A stretch of DNA of 64,000 nt, taken from assembly GCA_004282875.1 (NCBI GenBank), contig SHLT01000002.1:29709-93708 (forward strand), in the 5' to 3' direction. The position numbers and the translations under genes were made by a program. Within the stretch, counting starts at the first letter, position 1, and each line of letters begins with the position of its first letter. The notes beneath the pieces are model-generated. The model was given only the letters and a program-made list of their open reading frames with translations, was not told where the DNA came from and searched no databases. Origin of the DNA: Chromatiales bacterium (lineage in GTDB: Bacteria > Pseudomonadota > Gammaproteobacteria > Steroidobacterales > Woeseiaceae). Positions 43,839 to 52,935 of this stretch are shown here, piece after piece.

Positions 43839-43938
43839 GCACGTATTATGAAAGGGCACGAAGGCGATTACCACCGTAACCATCAATGCGCTTTTCCGGC
43901 ACTTTGCGGAACTCCGCCGGGTATGCGATAAGGGCCGG

Positions 43939-45456
43939 ATGAACACGAGCGACTACCTCGACCTGATCCGCGGCGCACAAGTCTATGATGTTGCGGACGA
44001 AACGCCGCTGGACCTCGCATCCAACCTCTCCGCGCGACTCGGTAATCGGGTATTCATGAAGCGCGAAGACCTGCAGCCTGTCTTTTCGTTCAAGTTGCGC
44101 GGCGCCTATAACAAGATCGCCAGCCTTTCCGATGACGAGCTGAAAACCGGCGTCATTTGCAGCTCGGCCGGCAACCATGCGCAGGGTGTAGCGCTCGCGG
44201 CCAGGCGGCGAGGCGTGCGTGCGGTCATCGTGATGCCGGTTACGACACCATCAATAAAGACCGAGGCCGTCGCAACGCTGGGCGGCGAGGTCGTGCTCCA
44301 CGGCGACGCTTACGACGACGCCTATGCGCGTGCTCGCCAGCTTGCCGACGAAGAAGACCTGGTTTTTATTCATCCCTTTGACGATCCGCAGGTCATTGCG
44401 GGCCAGGGCACAATCGGCAAGGAAATCCTCGAACAGTGCAACGAGACGATCGACGCCTTGTTCGTGCCTGTCGGCGGAGGCGGCCTCATCGCAGGCATCG
44501 CCGCCTGGGTCAAGCAGACGCAACCCGGTATTCGCATCATCGGCGTCGAACCCGAAGACTCCGCGGCCATGCAGGCAGCGCTACAGGCCGGCCGGCCCGT
44601 GACGCTGGATCACGTGGGCATTTTTGCCGACGGCGTTGCGGTTCGCCGGGTTGGCGACGAAACGTTCCGGCTTTGCGAGGAACTCGTCGACGAGTTCATG
44701 ACCGTCGATACCGACCAGATCTGCGCCGCGATTCGCGACATCTTTGAGGACACCCGGTCGATCGTCGAGCCGGCCGGCGGACTGGCCGTTGCTGCGGCAA
44801 AGAAGTATGTCGCGGCCAACGAAGTCTCCGGACAGACGCTGGTCACGATCAGCTGCGGCGCCAACGTCAATTTCGATCGCCTGCGTCATATCGCCGAACG
44901 TGCCGCAGTCGGTGAGCAAACCGAAATGCTCCTCGCGGCTGAGATTCCGGAAAAGCCGGGTAGCTTCCGCCACTTCTGCCGGGCGGTTGGTCGGCGCGGC
45001 ATAACCGAATTCAATTATCGCTACGCCGATGATCGCAAGGCGCATATCTTCGCCGGCATTCAGTTGAGCGGCGGCCTGCAGGAACGCACCGAGTTGCTTG
45101 ACACCCTGCGCGCGGAGGGGTTTCCTGTCGAGGACCTCAGCGACAATGAGATGGCCAAGCTGCACGTCCGGCACATGGTCGGAGGCCGCTCGCCCGGAAT
45201 TCGCAACGAACGCCTGTTTCGCTTCGAATTCCCGGAGCGCCCGGGCGCCCTGCTCGACTTCCTGGACGCAATCGGCACCGACTGGAACATCAGCCTGTTC
45301 CACTACCGCAATCATGGATCGGACTACGGCCGCATCCTTGCGGGTATCGACGTGCCGGAAGATGAGACCGACACGCTCGAAGCACATCTTGCCGAGCTCG
45401 GCTACGTCCACTGGGAGGAGAGCGACAATCCCGCCTACACGATGTTCCTGGGTTAG
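43939..45456 (+). CDS. ilvA: Threonine ammonia-lyase, biosynthetic IlvA
   Basis: First enzyme of isoleucine synthesis, threonine to 2-oxobutanoate, 505 aa. The PLP domain (residues 1 to about 320) has the lysine in VFSFKLRGAYNK, SSAGNHAQGVALAA and the glycine loop VGGGGLIAG. Two ACT-like regulatory domains follow (starting near LLAAEIPEKPGSFRHF and FRFEFPERPGALLDF), which bind isoleucine and valine. This regulated form contrasts with the short lyase at 10846. It is divergent from dihydroorotase. Confidence 0.96.
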   Translation: MNTSDYLDLIRGAQVYDVADETPLDLASNLSARLGNRVFMKREDLQPVFSFKLRGAYNKIASLSDDELKTGVICSSAGNHAQGVALAARRRGVRAVIVMPVTTPSIKTEAVATLGGEVVLHGDAYDDAYARARQLADEEDLVFIHPFDDPQVIAGQGTIGKEILEQCNETIDALFVPVGGGGLIAGIAAWVKQTQPGIRIIGVEPEDSAAMQAALQAGRPVTLDHVGIFADGVAVRRVGDETFRLCEELVDEFMTVDTDQICAAIRDIFEDTRSIVEPAGGLAVAAAKKYVAANEVSGQTLVTISCGANVNFDRLRHIAERAAVGEQTEMLLAAEIPEKPGSFRHFCRAVGRRGITEFNYRYADDRKAHIFAGIQLSGGLQERTELLDTLRAEGFPVEDLSDNEMAKLHVRHMVGGRSPGIRNERLFRFEFPERPGALLDFLDAIGTDWNISLFHYRNHGSDYGRILAGIDVPEDETDTLEAHLAELGYVHWEESDNPAYTMFLG

Positions 45457-45567
45457 TTACATGCGTTACTGACCTTATGCCTTTTTGATTGCAACCTTTT
45501 TCGGGCCCTGCGCATCAAATAGCTATCAATAACGACAAACTCGTTGCAGAGAAATCAGGGGATCAAT

Positions 45568-46149
45568 GTGACAGCACGCGCTTTTGTTCTGCTTGTTTGG
45601 GTATGCCTTATCGCCACGGCCGCGGTGGCCGGCGAAGAACGGCGTACGGAAATCAAGATCGCCGTCGATGGCGACGCCGGTGACCACAAGGTCTTACGCT
45701 TTGACAGCGCCGACTCCGACCTCGACATCGATAACATGGCCGTCGGCGAGAGCCAGGTTATAACCGACAGTGACGGCAACGAAGTGACGGTACTGCGTAC
45801 GGAAGACGGTCTCGAGATCGACGTTGAAGGCGAGAAGATCGAAATCGGCGGACTTCACGATGATCACGAATTTGCCATGCTGCATGGCACTCATGATGTC
45901 GACGACATCATTGTCGAAAAGCACAAGCAGGTGCGCGTGATCAAATCACACGACACGAATGGTGTAACGATCATTACGGGCGACGAGATTGACGCCGACA
46001 CACGGGCAGCGCTCGAGAAAGTTCTCAGGGATGCCGGCAAAGACGGCGAGATCGTCTTTATCGACGGCAGTGAATTAGGTGGTGGTGAGCAGGTTCACGG
46101 AAAGCGTGAGGTGCGCGTCATCAAGAAGGAGATTGACGTAACAAACTAA
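45568..46149 (+). CDS. Exported acidic protein of unknown function
   Basis: Protein of 193 aa: an export signal (FVLLVWVCLIATAAVAGEE) then a strongly acidic, valine- and aspartate-rich domain without cysteines or catalytic motifs (for example DSADSDLDIDNM and HDVDDIIVEKHKQVRVIK). Three repeats of a V-R-V-I-K strand at about 125, 180 and the end are noticeable. The GTG 45568 has AGGGG 5-6 bases before it; TTG 45544 is less likely. A calcium-binding or structural periplasmic role is only a guess. A terminator follows. Confidence 0.7.
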   Translation: MTARAFVLLVWVCLIATAAVAGEERRTEIKIAVDGDAGDHKVLRFDSADSDLDIDNMAVGESQVITDSDGNEVTVLRTEDGLEIDVEGEKIEIGGLHDDHEFAMLHGTHDVDDIIVEKHKQVRVIKSHDTNGVTIITGDEIDADTRAALEKVLRDAGKDGEIVFIDGSELGGGEQVHGKREVRVIKKEIDVTN

Positions 46150-46181
46150 CTATCCCTTATGCTGTTTGTTTCGTTCCGACT

Positions 46182-46209
46182 GGCGGTGGCATTTGTCACC
46201 GCCTTTTTT
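46182..46209 (+). terminator. Intrinsic terminator
   Basis: GGCGGTG (46182-46188) and CACCGCC (46197-46203) with an 8-base loop, followed by TTTTTT. It serves the acidic exported protein gene on the plus strand. The helicase gene on the opposite strand ends 23 bases beyond it. Confidence 0.85.
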
Positions 46210-46231
46210 ATGCCGTAACAACGTTTCTGAT

Positions 46232-48325
46232 CTACCACATTTGCCGCATACGCTCGGCAACATCGATACGTTTGTCAGAGCGTACCCTGAACGCACTGCC
46301 CGCATTCTCAGGGCGCCCTGCAAACCGATTATCCATCGTTCCAAGCAGGCGATCGGACATGAAGCGACTCCGGGCACCATAGACGTGCCGGTCACCATCC
46401 CGACGCTGCTGCGTCACGTGAAAGCGCAGCGGTGAAACAAGCGACAGCGATTGCTTCGCGCGCGTCATCGCAACGTACAGAAGACGTCGCTCCTCTTCGA
46501 TCATCTCGGGCTTCCCCGTCGCGAATTCGGAAGGAAAATTACCGTCGGTGACGTTGAGAACAAAAACGGACTCCCACTCCTGCCCCTTGGCCGAATGCAC
46601 CGTCGACAGGATGAGATAGTCCTCGTCGAGCAGCGGGTCACCCGCCAGGTCGCCCGCAGCGCTGGGAGGATCCAGCGTGAGTTCCGTCAGGAACCGCTCA
46701 CGCGTCGGGTAGCGCCCCGATATCTGCTCGAGTTGTTCAAGGTCTGCCTCACGCGTATCCAGCGCATCGTAGATTCGTTCGAGGTGTGGCTGATACCAGC
46801 GCCGAACTGCGCCCAGCTGCGACTGCCAGCCGTGGTCATCGACCTCGGCACCGGACAGCGATATCAACAAGTCGCAGAACGCCGGCCAGTCGTCGGCCGC
46901 AGCGGCAGGCGGCCGAAAGTCCGATAACGCGGTCAGCGCGTGGTCGTTAACCGCCAGATGCTCGAAGCACCTGGCTGCCGTCGCCGGGCCCATACCGGGC
47001 AACAATCTCAATACGCGAAAAGCCGCGATCTCGTTCCTGGGGTTTTCCGCCCACTTCAGTATGGAGAGCAGGTCCTTCACGTGCGCGGCCTCGAGGAACT
47101 TGAGTCCGCCGTATTTCACATAGGGAATATTGCGGCGCACGAGTTCCAGTTCGAGCCTGTCGCTGTGATGCGCACCGCGGAACAGAACTGCTTGCTCCTT
47201 GAGCTGCATACCGAGCTCACGGTTCGCAAGAATCGACGTCACCACGAATTCGGCTTCAGCATCGCCATCCTCGACGGTTACGTAGCGCGGCTTGTCCCCA
47301 TCCTTGCGCTCCGAAAACAGGTTCTTGCGGTACTGCCGCTCGCTTTCCGCGATCAGACAGTTTGCCGTATCGAGAATGGGCTGGTTTGAGCGGTAGTTCT
47401 CCTCAAGCGTAATTACCCTTGCCGATGGCATGTACTGGTCGGGGAATCCGAGAATGTTCTCGACTTCGGCCGCTCGAAACGAATAGATCGACTGCGCATC
47501 GTCACCGACCACGGTCAGCCCGTCGCCGCTGGGCTTGAGCGCATTCAGGATTTGCGCCTGCACGAGGTTCGTGTCCTGGTACTCGTCGACCAGCACGTGG
47601 TCGAACCACGCACCAATTTCCTGTGCAAACTCCGGTTCGGCGACAAGGTGGCTCCAGTAGAGCAACAGGTCGTCGTAATCGAGCGACTGGCTCTGCTGTT
47701 TGCGCAATACGTAATGCCGAAACAGCTCACCAAGCTCATCGCTCCAGTCGGAACACCAGGGATAGGTTTGGTCGAGCGTGTCCGCCAGCGGCTTCTGCGT
47801 GTTCACGCAGCGCGAATAAATAGCGAGGCAGGTGTCTTTTTTCGGGAAGCGTCGCGACGTCTTCGTCAGCTTCTGCTCGTGGCGCACGACGTCCAGCATG
47901 TCGGCCGCGTCGCCGCGATCCAGTACCGAGAATCCGGGATCGAGACCGACATTGCGGGCAAAGCGCCGCAGCAGGCGGTTGGCGATCGAATGGAAGGTAC
48001 CTGACCAGGGCAGCCCGCCGGATGGCAGGGCTTGGGCATCATGCGTCGACGCCCGCACAATGTTTTCGACGCGCCGCGTCATTTCCTGGGCCGCGCGCCG
48101 CGTAAAAGTCAGCAGCAGAACTCGCTCGGGACTAACGCCCATGAGCAACAAATGAGCAACGCGATGCGCCAGGGTCATCGTCTTGCCCGTGCCGGCCCCC
48201 GCAATAACAAGCAAGGGTCCCGCCCGGAAGGTGCCCGCGTCCTGCTCCTCACCGTATTCGGCGGCCTGACGCTGAGCGGCGTTCAGCGAGGCCAGGTGGT
48301 CGAATTCCTGTTCGGCAGCCTGCAC
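46232..48325 (-). CDS. UvrD/Rep-family DNA helicase
   Basis: Superfamily 1A helicase of 697 aa. Motifs in order: Walker A AGAGTGKT (about residues 42-49), LTFTRRAAQEM (Ia), VLVDEYQDTN (II), the LTVVGDDAQSIYSFR region (III), LEENYRSNQPIL (IV), LSTVHSAKGQEWESVF (V) and LLYVAMTRAKQSLSL (VI). It is shorter than E. coli UvrD at the C-terminus. It unwinds DNA 3' to 5' in repair or replication restart. GTG 48325 has GGGAG upstream. LexA-like boxes lie 20-54 bases before the start. Confidence 0.9.
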   Translation of the reverse strand: MQAAEQEFDHLASLNAAQRQAAEYGEEQDAGTFRAGPLLVIAGAGTGKTMTLAHRVAHLLLMGVSPERVLLLTFTRRAAQEMTRRVENIVRASTHDAQALPSGGLPWSGTFHSIANRLLRRFARNVGLDPGFSVLDRGDAADMLDVVRHEQKLTKTSRRFPKKDTCLAIYSRCVNTQKPLADTLDQTYPWCSDWSDELGELFRHYVLRKQQSQSLDYDDLLLYWSHLVAEPEFAQEIGAWFDHVLVDEYQDTNLVQAQILNALKPSGDGLTVVGDDAQSIYSFRAAEVENILGFPDQYMPSARVITLEENYRSNQPILDTANCLIAESERQYRKNLFSERKDGDKPRYVTVEDGDAEAEFVVTSILANRELGMQLKEQAVLFRGAHHSDRLELELVRRNIPYVKYGGLKFLEAAHVKDLLSILKWAENPRNEIAAFRVLRLLPGMGPATAARCFEHLAVNDHALTALSDFRPPAAAADDWPAFCDLLISLSGAEVDDHGWQSQLGAVRRWYQPHLERIYDALDTREADLEQLEQISGRYPTRERFLTELTLDPPSAAGDLAGDPLLDEDYLILSTVHSAKGQEWESVFVLNVTDGNFPSEFATGKPEMIEEERRLLYVAMTRAKQSLSLVSPLRFHVTQQRRDGDRHVYGARSRFMSDRLLGTMDNRFAGRPENAGSAFRVRSDKRIDVAERMRQMW

Positions 48326-48344
48326 ACAATACTCCCGGAAAAGG

Positions 48345-48378
48345 GTGTATTTTTATACAGTACTGGATGTATTTACAA
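48345..48378 (-). promoter_or_regulatory. Two LexA/SOS-like boxes upstream of the helicase gene
   Basis: Read on the minus strand, 48360-48345 is CTGTATAAAAATACAC, which fits CTG-N10-CAG except for the last base. The adjacent 48378-48363 is TTGTAAATACATCCAG, again one outer base off. They are 2 bases apart and 20 bases before the helicase GTG, where they would block transcription. The SOS consensus is from E. coli and related gammaproteobacteria. The rest of 48379-48627 contains nothing else I can identify. Confidence 0.5.
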
Positions 48379-48627
48379 GTATTTACTGAGGAACGCCTCG
48401 AGGTGCATCCGGAACACGCCCCGGCGTCACGTGGTCGCACGCGCACCGAATATCGATCGTGCGTCGTGTGCCCGGACGAGACGGTTTGCAGTTCCCGGCC
48501 TCAATTTCGGTTACGGATTCTTCCCAAGGCGGTGCTGTGCAAGCGTTTTGCGCTTTTGACACTCAGGTCGTGTATAAACAGAATGAATCACCGCAATGAC
48601 TCAACAGCAGATCCCAAGAATCACCGA

Positions 48628-50994
48628 ATGACGTTCGAAATCGCACTGGTACTCGGCATCCTCGCGATTTCGCTCGTGCTGTTTATCAGCGAAATCATTC
48701 GGATGGACGTTGTGGCAATGCTCGTACTCGGTGCGCTGGCCATCGGCCTCCCCGATATCGTCACCTCGGACAAGGCCTTCGCCGGATTCAGTAACAGCGC
48801 CGTCATTACGGTCTGGGCGATGTTCATCCTGTCTGAGGGCCTGACGCGCACCGGAATCGCCGACATTATCGGCCGCCAGGTCATGCGCATTGGTGGTCGC
48901 CGCGAGTTCACATTGATCATCGTCATCATGATCACCGGCGCCGTTCTATCTGCATTTATGAACAACATCGGTGTCGCGGCCCTGATGCTGCCGGTCGTCG
49001 TCGAAGTCGCACGCCGCACCAGAATCGCCGCATCCAGGCTCCTGATGCCCCTCGCCTACTCGACCTTGCTGGGCGGCCTGATGACGTTGATCGGAACGCC
49101 GCCTAACCTGCTGATCTCCGAATCCATGTCGTTGCGGGGATACGAACCGTTCGAGCTGTTCGACTTCACCCCGATTGGCGGCGTGGTCATGGTCGTTGGC
49201 GTGCTCTTCATTGCACTGGCAGGCCGCTTCATGCTGCCAAAGCAGAAGGCGGCTCGCGACAAGCACGTCAGCCAGCGCAGCCTGCGCGCCCGCTACAAGC
49301 TGCAGGAGCGGACCTTCATGATGCGGGTGCCAACCGACTCGATCCTCGTCGGCAAGACGCTGGCCGAAAGCCGCATCGGCGCATCCACCGGTCTGATCAT
49401 CCTCTCCCTGTTTCGCAATGGCCGCAGTGAGACGCTGCCCGGCCGCCAGACCGTGCTGCGTGCCGGCGACGGCCTCCTCGTACAGGGACGTGTCGACCAG
49501 TTCCGCGAACTGCGCCGCTGGTCGGACCTTGTCATTGAACGTGAGGCGCCGGTCCTGAAATCCATGGTCGCGTCCAAAGTCATGTATGCCGCGGTCACGA
49601 TTGCCGACAACTCGCCGGTCGTTTCCGAACTCGTGCGGCATGCCGCCTTTCGGACACGTTTTGACGTCGCCGTGGTGGGTATCATGCGGCGCGGCTCGTA
49701 TCGCCTGACCAATCTCGCCTATGTACCGGTCAAGGCAGGCGACCAGGTCCTGGTGCAGGGCGAAGTGGAAGCGATAACGCAACTCGAGAAGTTTTCCGAC
49801 TTTACGTCAGTCGACATCTACGACCAGGAAAAGCTCACCAGCGAATACCATGCCGACGAGCGCATGTTCGTCGTGCGCCTGCCCAAGCACAGCGGACTCG
49901 CGGAAGAAACGCTGGCCAAGAGCCGGCTGGCCGACGTCTTCGATTTTCGCGTCCTCGCCGTATTTCGCGATGGCGAACTCGAGGTCATGCCGCGCGGCGA
50001 TGAAGTCCTGCTCGGCGGAGACCTGCTCCTGATCGAGGGCCAGCACAGCGACCTCGATGTTCTGCGGGGCCTGCAGGAGCTGGAGATTGACACAAAAGTT
50101 CCCGCCAGCGTCAGGCCGTTCGAGTCGGAACGACTGACACTGATGGACGCCACGCTGGACCCCCGCTCCTCGCTGGCGGGCAGGACGGTTGGCGAACTGA
50201 ATTTCCGCGAGCGCTACGGCATCGAACTGGCCGGCATCTGGCGAGAAGGCGAAACCGTAGGAACCGAACTGGCCGACGAGCGCCTGCAGGTCGGTGATGC
50301 ACTGCTGTTGCTCGGCCCGCGGGACCGACTGCAACTCCTGTCGTCCGACTCCGACTTCCTGATACTGACGCCACTCGGCCAGGAGCCACCCGACACCCGT
50401 CGCGCGCCACTGGCGGCGGCCATCATGCTCGGCGTTGTGCTGACCGTCATGGCGGGATACGCGCCCATCTCCATAGCGGCCGTCATCGGCGGCACCATTA
50501 TGGTGCTAACCGGATGCCTGAACATGGAACAGGCCTACCGTGCGATTGACTGGCGCGCGATCTTCCTGATCGCCGGCATGCTGCCGCTGGGAACAGCCAT
50601 GCAGGAAACCGGGGCTGCGGAATACCTCGCCAACCAGGTCATGGACCTGCTCGGTGACGCCGGACCATGGCCGGTCATCATGGGCCTCTACATTCTCACG
50701 GCCATGGCAACGATGATCATCCCGACCGCGGCACTCGTGGTCCTGATGTCACCCATCGTGCTCTCCGCCATGGGCGATCTCGGCGTCGAACCGGAGACGG
50801 CAATGATGGCCGTTGCCATGGCGGCATCGGCGAGTTTCACCAGCCCGATATCGCATCCGGCCAACATCCTGGTCATGGGCCCGGGTGGCTATCGTTTCGT
50901 CGACTACCTCAAAGTCGGCGTGCCGCTGACCATCGTCGTTTTCATCACGGTCATGGTGCTGCTGCCCATCCTGTGGCCCCTGGTACCCGTGTAG
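48628..50994 (+). CDS. SLC13-family permease with four RCK_C-like domains
   Basis: Divalent-anion:sodium-symporter family permease of about 788 aa. Hydrophobic halves at about residues 3-210 and 590-780 hold the MNNIGVAALMLPVVVEVA and TLIGTPPNLLISESM signatures and their second-half equivalents. Between them lie four RCK_C (TrkA C-terminal)-like domains, beginning near RTFMMRVPTDSIL, KSMVASKVMYAAV, ERMFVVRLPKHSG and TLMDATLDPRSSLAG, each ending in a GD-L-L-Q/I-EG strand. ATG 48628 begins the first helix; ATG 48583 adds 15 residues. The transported anion is unknown. Confidence 0.85.
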   Translation: MTFEIALVLGILAISLVLFISEIIRMDVVAMLVLGALAIGLPDIVTSDKAFAGFSNSAVITVWAMFILSEGLTRTGIADIIGRQVMRIGGRREFTLIIVIMITGAVLSAFMNNIGVAALMLPVVVEVARRTRIAASRLLMPLAYSTLLGGLMTLIGTPPNLLISESMSLRGYEPFELFDFTPIGGVVMVVGVLFIALAGRFMLPKQKAARDKHVSQRSLRARYKLQERTFMMRVPTDSILVGKTLAESRIGASTGLIILSLFRNGRSETLPGRQTVLRAGDGLLVQGRVDQFRELRRWSDLVIEREAPVLKSMVASKVMYAAVTIADNSPVVSELVRHAAFRTRFDVAVVGIMRRGSYRLTNLAYVPVKAGDQVLVQGEVEAITQLEKFSDFTSVDIYDQEKLTSEYHADERMFVVRLPKHSGLAEETLAKSRLADVFDFRVLAVFRDGELEVMPRGDEVLLGGDLLLIEGQHSDLDVLRGLQELEIDTKVPASVRPFESERLTLMDATLDPRSSLAGRTVGELNFRERYGIELAGIWREGETVGTELADERLQVGDALLLLGPRDRLQLLSSDSDFLILTPLGQEPPDTRRAPLAAAIMLGVVLTVMAGYAPISIAAVIGGTIMVLTGCLNMEQAYRAIDWRAIFLIAGMLPLGTAMQETGAAEYLANQVMDLLGDAGPWPVIMGLYILTAMATMIIPTAALVVLMSPIVLSAMGDLGVEPETAMMAVAMAASASFTSPISHPANILVMGPGGYRFVDYLKVGVPLTIVVFITVMVLLPILWPLVPV

Positions 50995-51004
50995 GGAGAG
51001 TCTA

Positions 51005-52222
51005 GTGAGCGAGAGAGTCGTCATCGCTGGAGCCGGTCATGCGGCCGGCCAGATTGTCACGAGCCTGCGACAACACAAGTTTGACGGTCAGATCGTGCTG
51101 GTGGGTGAGGAACCTTACCTGCCGTATCAGCGCCCGCCGCTGTCAAAGAAGTTTCTCGCCGGCGAAATGCCCGCGGAGCGGCTGTACGTCAAGCCGGCCT
51201 CTTTCTATGAAGATGCCAACGTTGAGCTGCATCTCGACACGCGGATCACCGCGATCGATCGAGACGCGAAACGTCTCGAAACCGACGGCGGCGAACCGCT
51301 TGCCTACGACAGGCTGGTACTTGCGCTCGGCGCACGCGTCCGCCGGCTTCGCATCAAGGGCACCGCCCTGAGTGGTGTCCATTACCTGCGGAGCATTGCC
51401 GATGTCGAGGGTATCCGTGCCGGCCTGGAACCCGGTCATCGGCTCGTCGTCATCGGTGCGGGCTACATTGGACTCGAAGTCGCTGCCGTAGCACGACAGG
51501 CCGGGCTCGAGGTTACCGTCATCGAAATGGCTGATCGTGTCATGAGCCGTGTCGTATCGCCGGAAATCTCTGATTTCTATCAAATCGAGCACACCGAACA
51601 GGGCGTCAGGTTCCGGCTGTCGACAGGCGTGGACGCGCTGACCGGCAAAAAGCGTATCAAGTCGGTCATGACATCGGAAGGTGAGGACATTCCCGCCGAC
51701 CTCGTTGTAATAGGCATCGGCATCGTGCCCAACACCCAGCTTGCCTCCGAGGCAGGCCTGCCGGTGGATAACGGGATCGTCGTCGACGATCACTGCTGCA
51801 CGGATGATCCCGACATTTTTGCCGTGGGCGACTGCACCGTTCACCCCAACGCAATCTACGGCAGGCAGCTCAGGCTGGAGTCCGTGCATAACGCGCTGGA
51901 GCAGGCCAAAACGGCCGCAGCCAATATCTGTGGCGAGGATTCGGCGTACTCCCAGGTGCCCTGGTTCTGGTCCGATCAGTACGATCTCAAGCTGCAGATA
52001 GCCGGCTTGTCCGAGGGTTACGATGATGTCGCTATTCGCGGCAACCCCGCAGAGCGGTCCTTCTCCTGTCTCTATCTCAGAGACGGGCGCCTGATCGCGT
52101 GCGACGCGATTAATGCGCCGCGGGATTTCTTGCAGTCAAAACAACTGATTGCAGACCAGGCCTTGATCGCCGTAGAAGAGCTCGCCAATCCGGACGTCGC
52201 GCTGAAAGATATGCTTGCCTGA
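51005..52222 (+). CDS. FAD-dependent ferredoxin/rubredoxin reductase-type protein
   Basis: Flavoprotein of 405 aa, two-dinucleotide-binding-domain family like putidaredoxin reductase and BphA4. FAD binding GAGHAAGQIV at the N-terminus, PYQRPPLSK, the NAD(P)H fold GAGYIGLEVAAVARQAGLEV and the second FAD contact DIFAVGDC are in order, then the C-terminal VPWFWSDQY of this family. It passes electrons from NAD(P)H to a small iron-sulfur or rubredoxin protein that is not in this window. GTG 51005 has AGGGAGA upstream, 11 bases after the permease stop. Confidence 0.9.
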   Translation: MSERVVIAGAGHAAGQIVTSLRQHKFDGQIVLVGEEPYLPYQRPPLSKKFLAGEMPAERLYVKPASFYEDANVELHLDTRITAIDRDAKRLETDGGEPLAYDRLVLALGARVRRLRIKGTALSGVHYLRSIADVEGIRAGLEPGHRLVVIGAGYIGLEVAAVARQAGLEVTVIEMADRVMSRVVSPEISDFYQIEHTEQGVRFRLSTGVDALTGKKRIKSVMTSEGEDIPADLVVIGIGIVPNTQLASEAGLPVDNGIVVDDHCCTDDPDIFAVGDCTVHPNAIYGRQLRLESVHNALEQAKTAAANICGEDSAYSQVPWFWSDQYDLKLQIAGLSEGYDDVAIRGNPAERSFSCLYLRDGRLIACDAINAPRDFLQSKQLIADQALIAVEELANPDVALKDMLA

Positions 52223-52224
52223 GC

Positions 52225-52935
52225 TCAGGGCGTATCGATGACTTCATCGTCGGCGAACTGGCTCGCCGGCAACTCGATAAGAAGACCACCCTCTGCTGAG
52301 ATCAGCCCCTTATCCAGTGAGAACGCCTGCACGGACATCGATTCGACGCCGTCCATTCTGAGTCCCTCTACCCTGCCGGAGCCACCGACCACGTTGGCTG
52401 TGCCGAGAGCGCCGGGGCCCGTACTCAGATCGCCACGCCAGTTTCCTCGCCAGCCCCTTGCCGAACTGCGCCAGGCAGGAAACGCAACCTCGCGAACAAA
52501 CGGAAAATAGTTCTCGGTTTGCTCGACGAACATACTGCCGTGCTCCGGCAGATAGATGTACCAGACGCTGTCCACGATCATATCGCCTTGCAGTAGGCGG
52601 GTACTTTCCGAGTCCGACATGAATTTCACACCGATGCCGGCCACGCGATTGCGGGCATCGCGCATCACAGTCGTCATGGCACTGGTCGTGCGAATCGGTG
52701 CTTCCCAAAGCTGCAGAACCTTCTCGGGATGTGGCTCCTGTATGGACTCGCCATCATTGGTATAGGCAATGCTCTCCGCCGGCACATTCGCAAATTTCAG
52801 CGCGATCACTTCCGATTTTGACACCGACAAGGGCGACAATCCCCTGTCGGCTATAAAGGGATTGAATAGCAGCCCGGCAACAAACAGACCGACGCCAACC
52901 AGCAAGCCGAGGCCGAGTGATATCACGTACTTCAT
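52225..52935 (-). CDS. Membrane-anchored protein of unknown function (pair member 1)
   Basis: Protein of 236 aa: an N-terminal membrane helix (ISLGLGLLVGVGLFVAGLLF) followed by an extracytoplasmic domain with no cysteine. MRDARNRVAGIGVKF and SVWYIYLPEHGSMFVEQTENYF are the most regular strands. They align with IRNARDAVVGVAVRA and DWVLHLPARGSVFVNMD of the adjacent gene at 52932, so the two are paralogues. Its start overlaps the stop of that gene by 4 bases (ATGA). It may form a heterodimer with it; function unknown. Confidence 0.75.
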   Translation of the reverse strand: MKYVISLGLGLLVGVGLFVAGLLFNPFIADRGLSPLSVSKSEVIALKFANVPAESIAYTNDGESIQEPHPEKVLQLWEAPIRTTSAMTTVMRDARNRVAGIGVKFMSDSESTRLLQGDMIVDSVWYIYLPEHGSMFVEQTENYFPFVREVAFPAWRSSARGWRGNWRGDLSTGPGALGTANVVGGSGRVEGLRMDGVESMSVQAFSLDKGLISAEGGLLIELPASQFADDEVIDTP

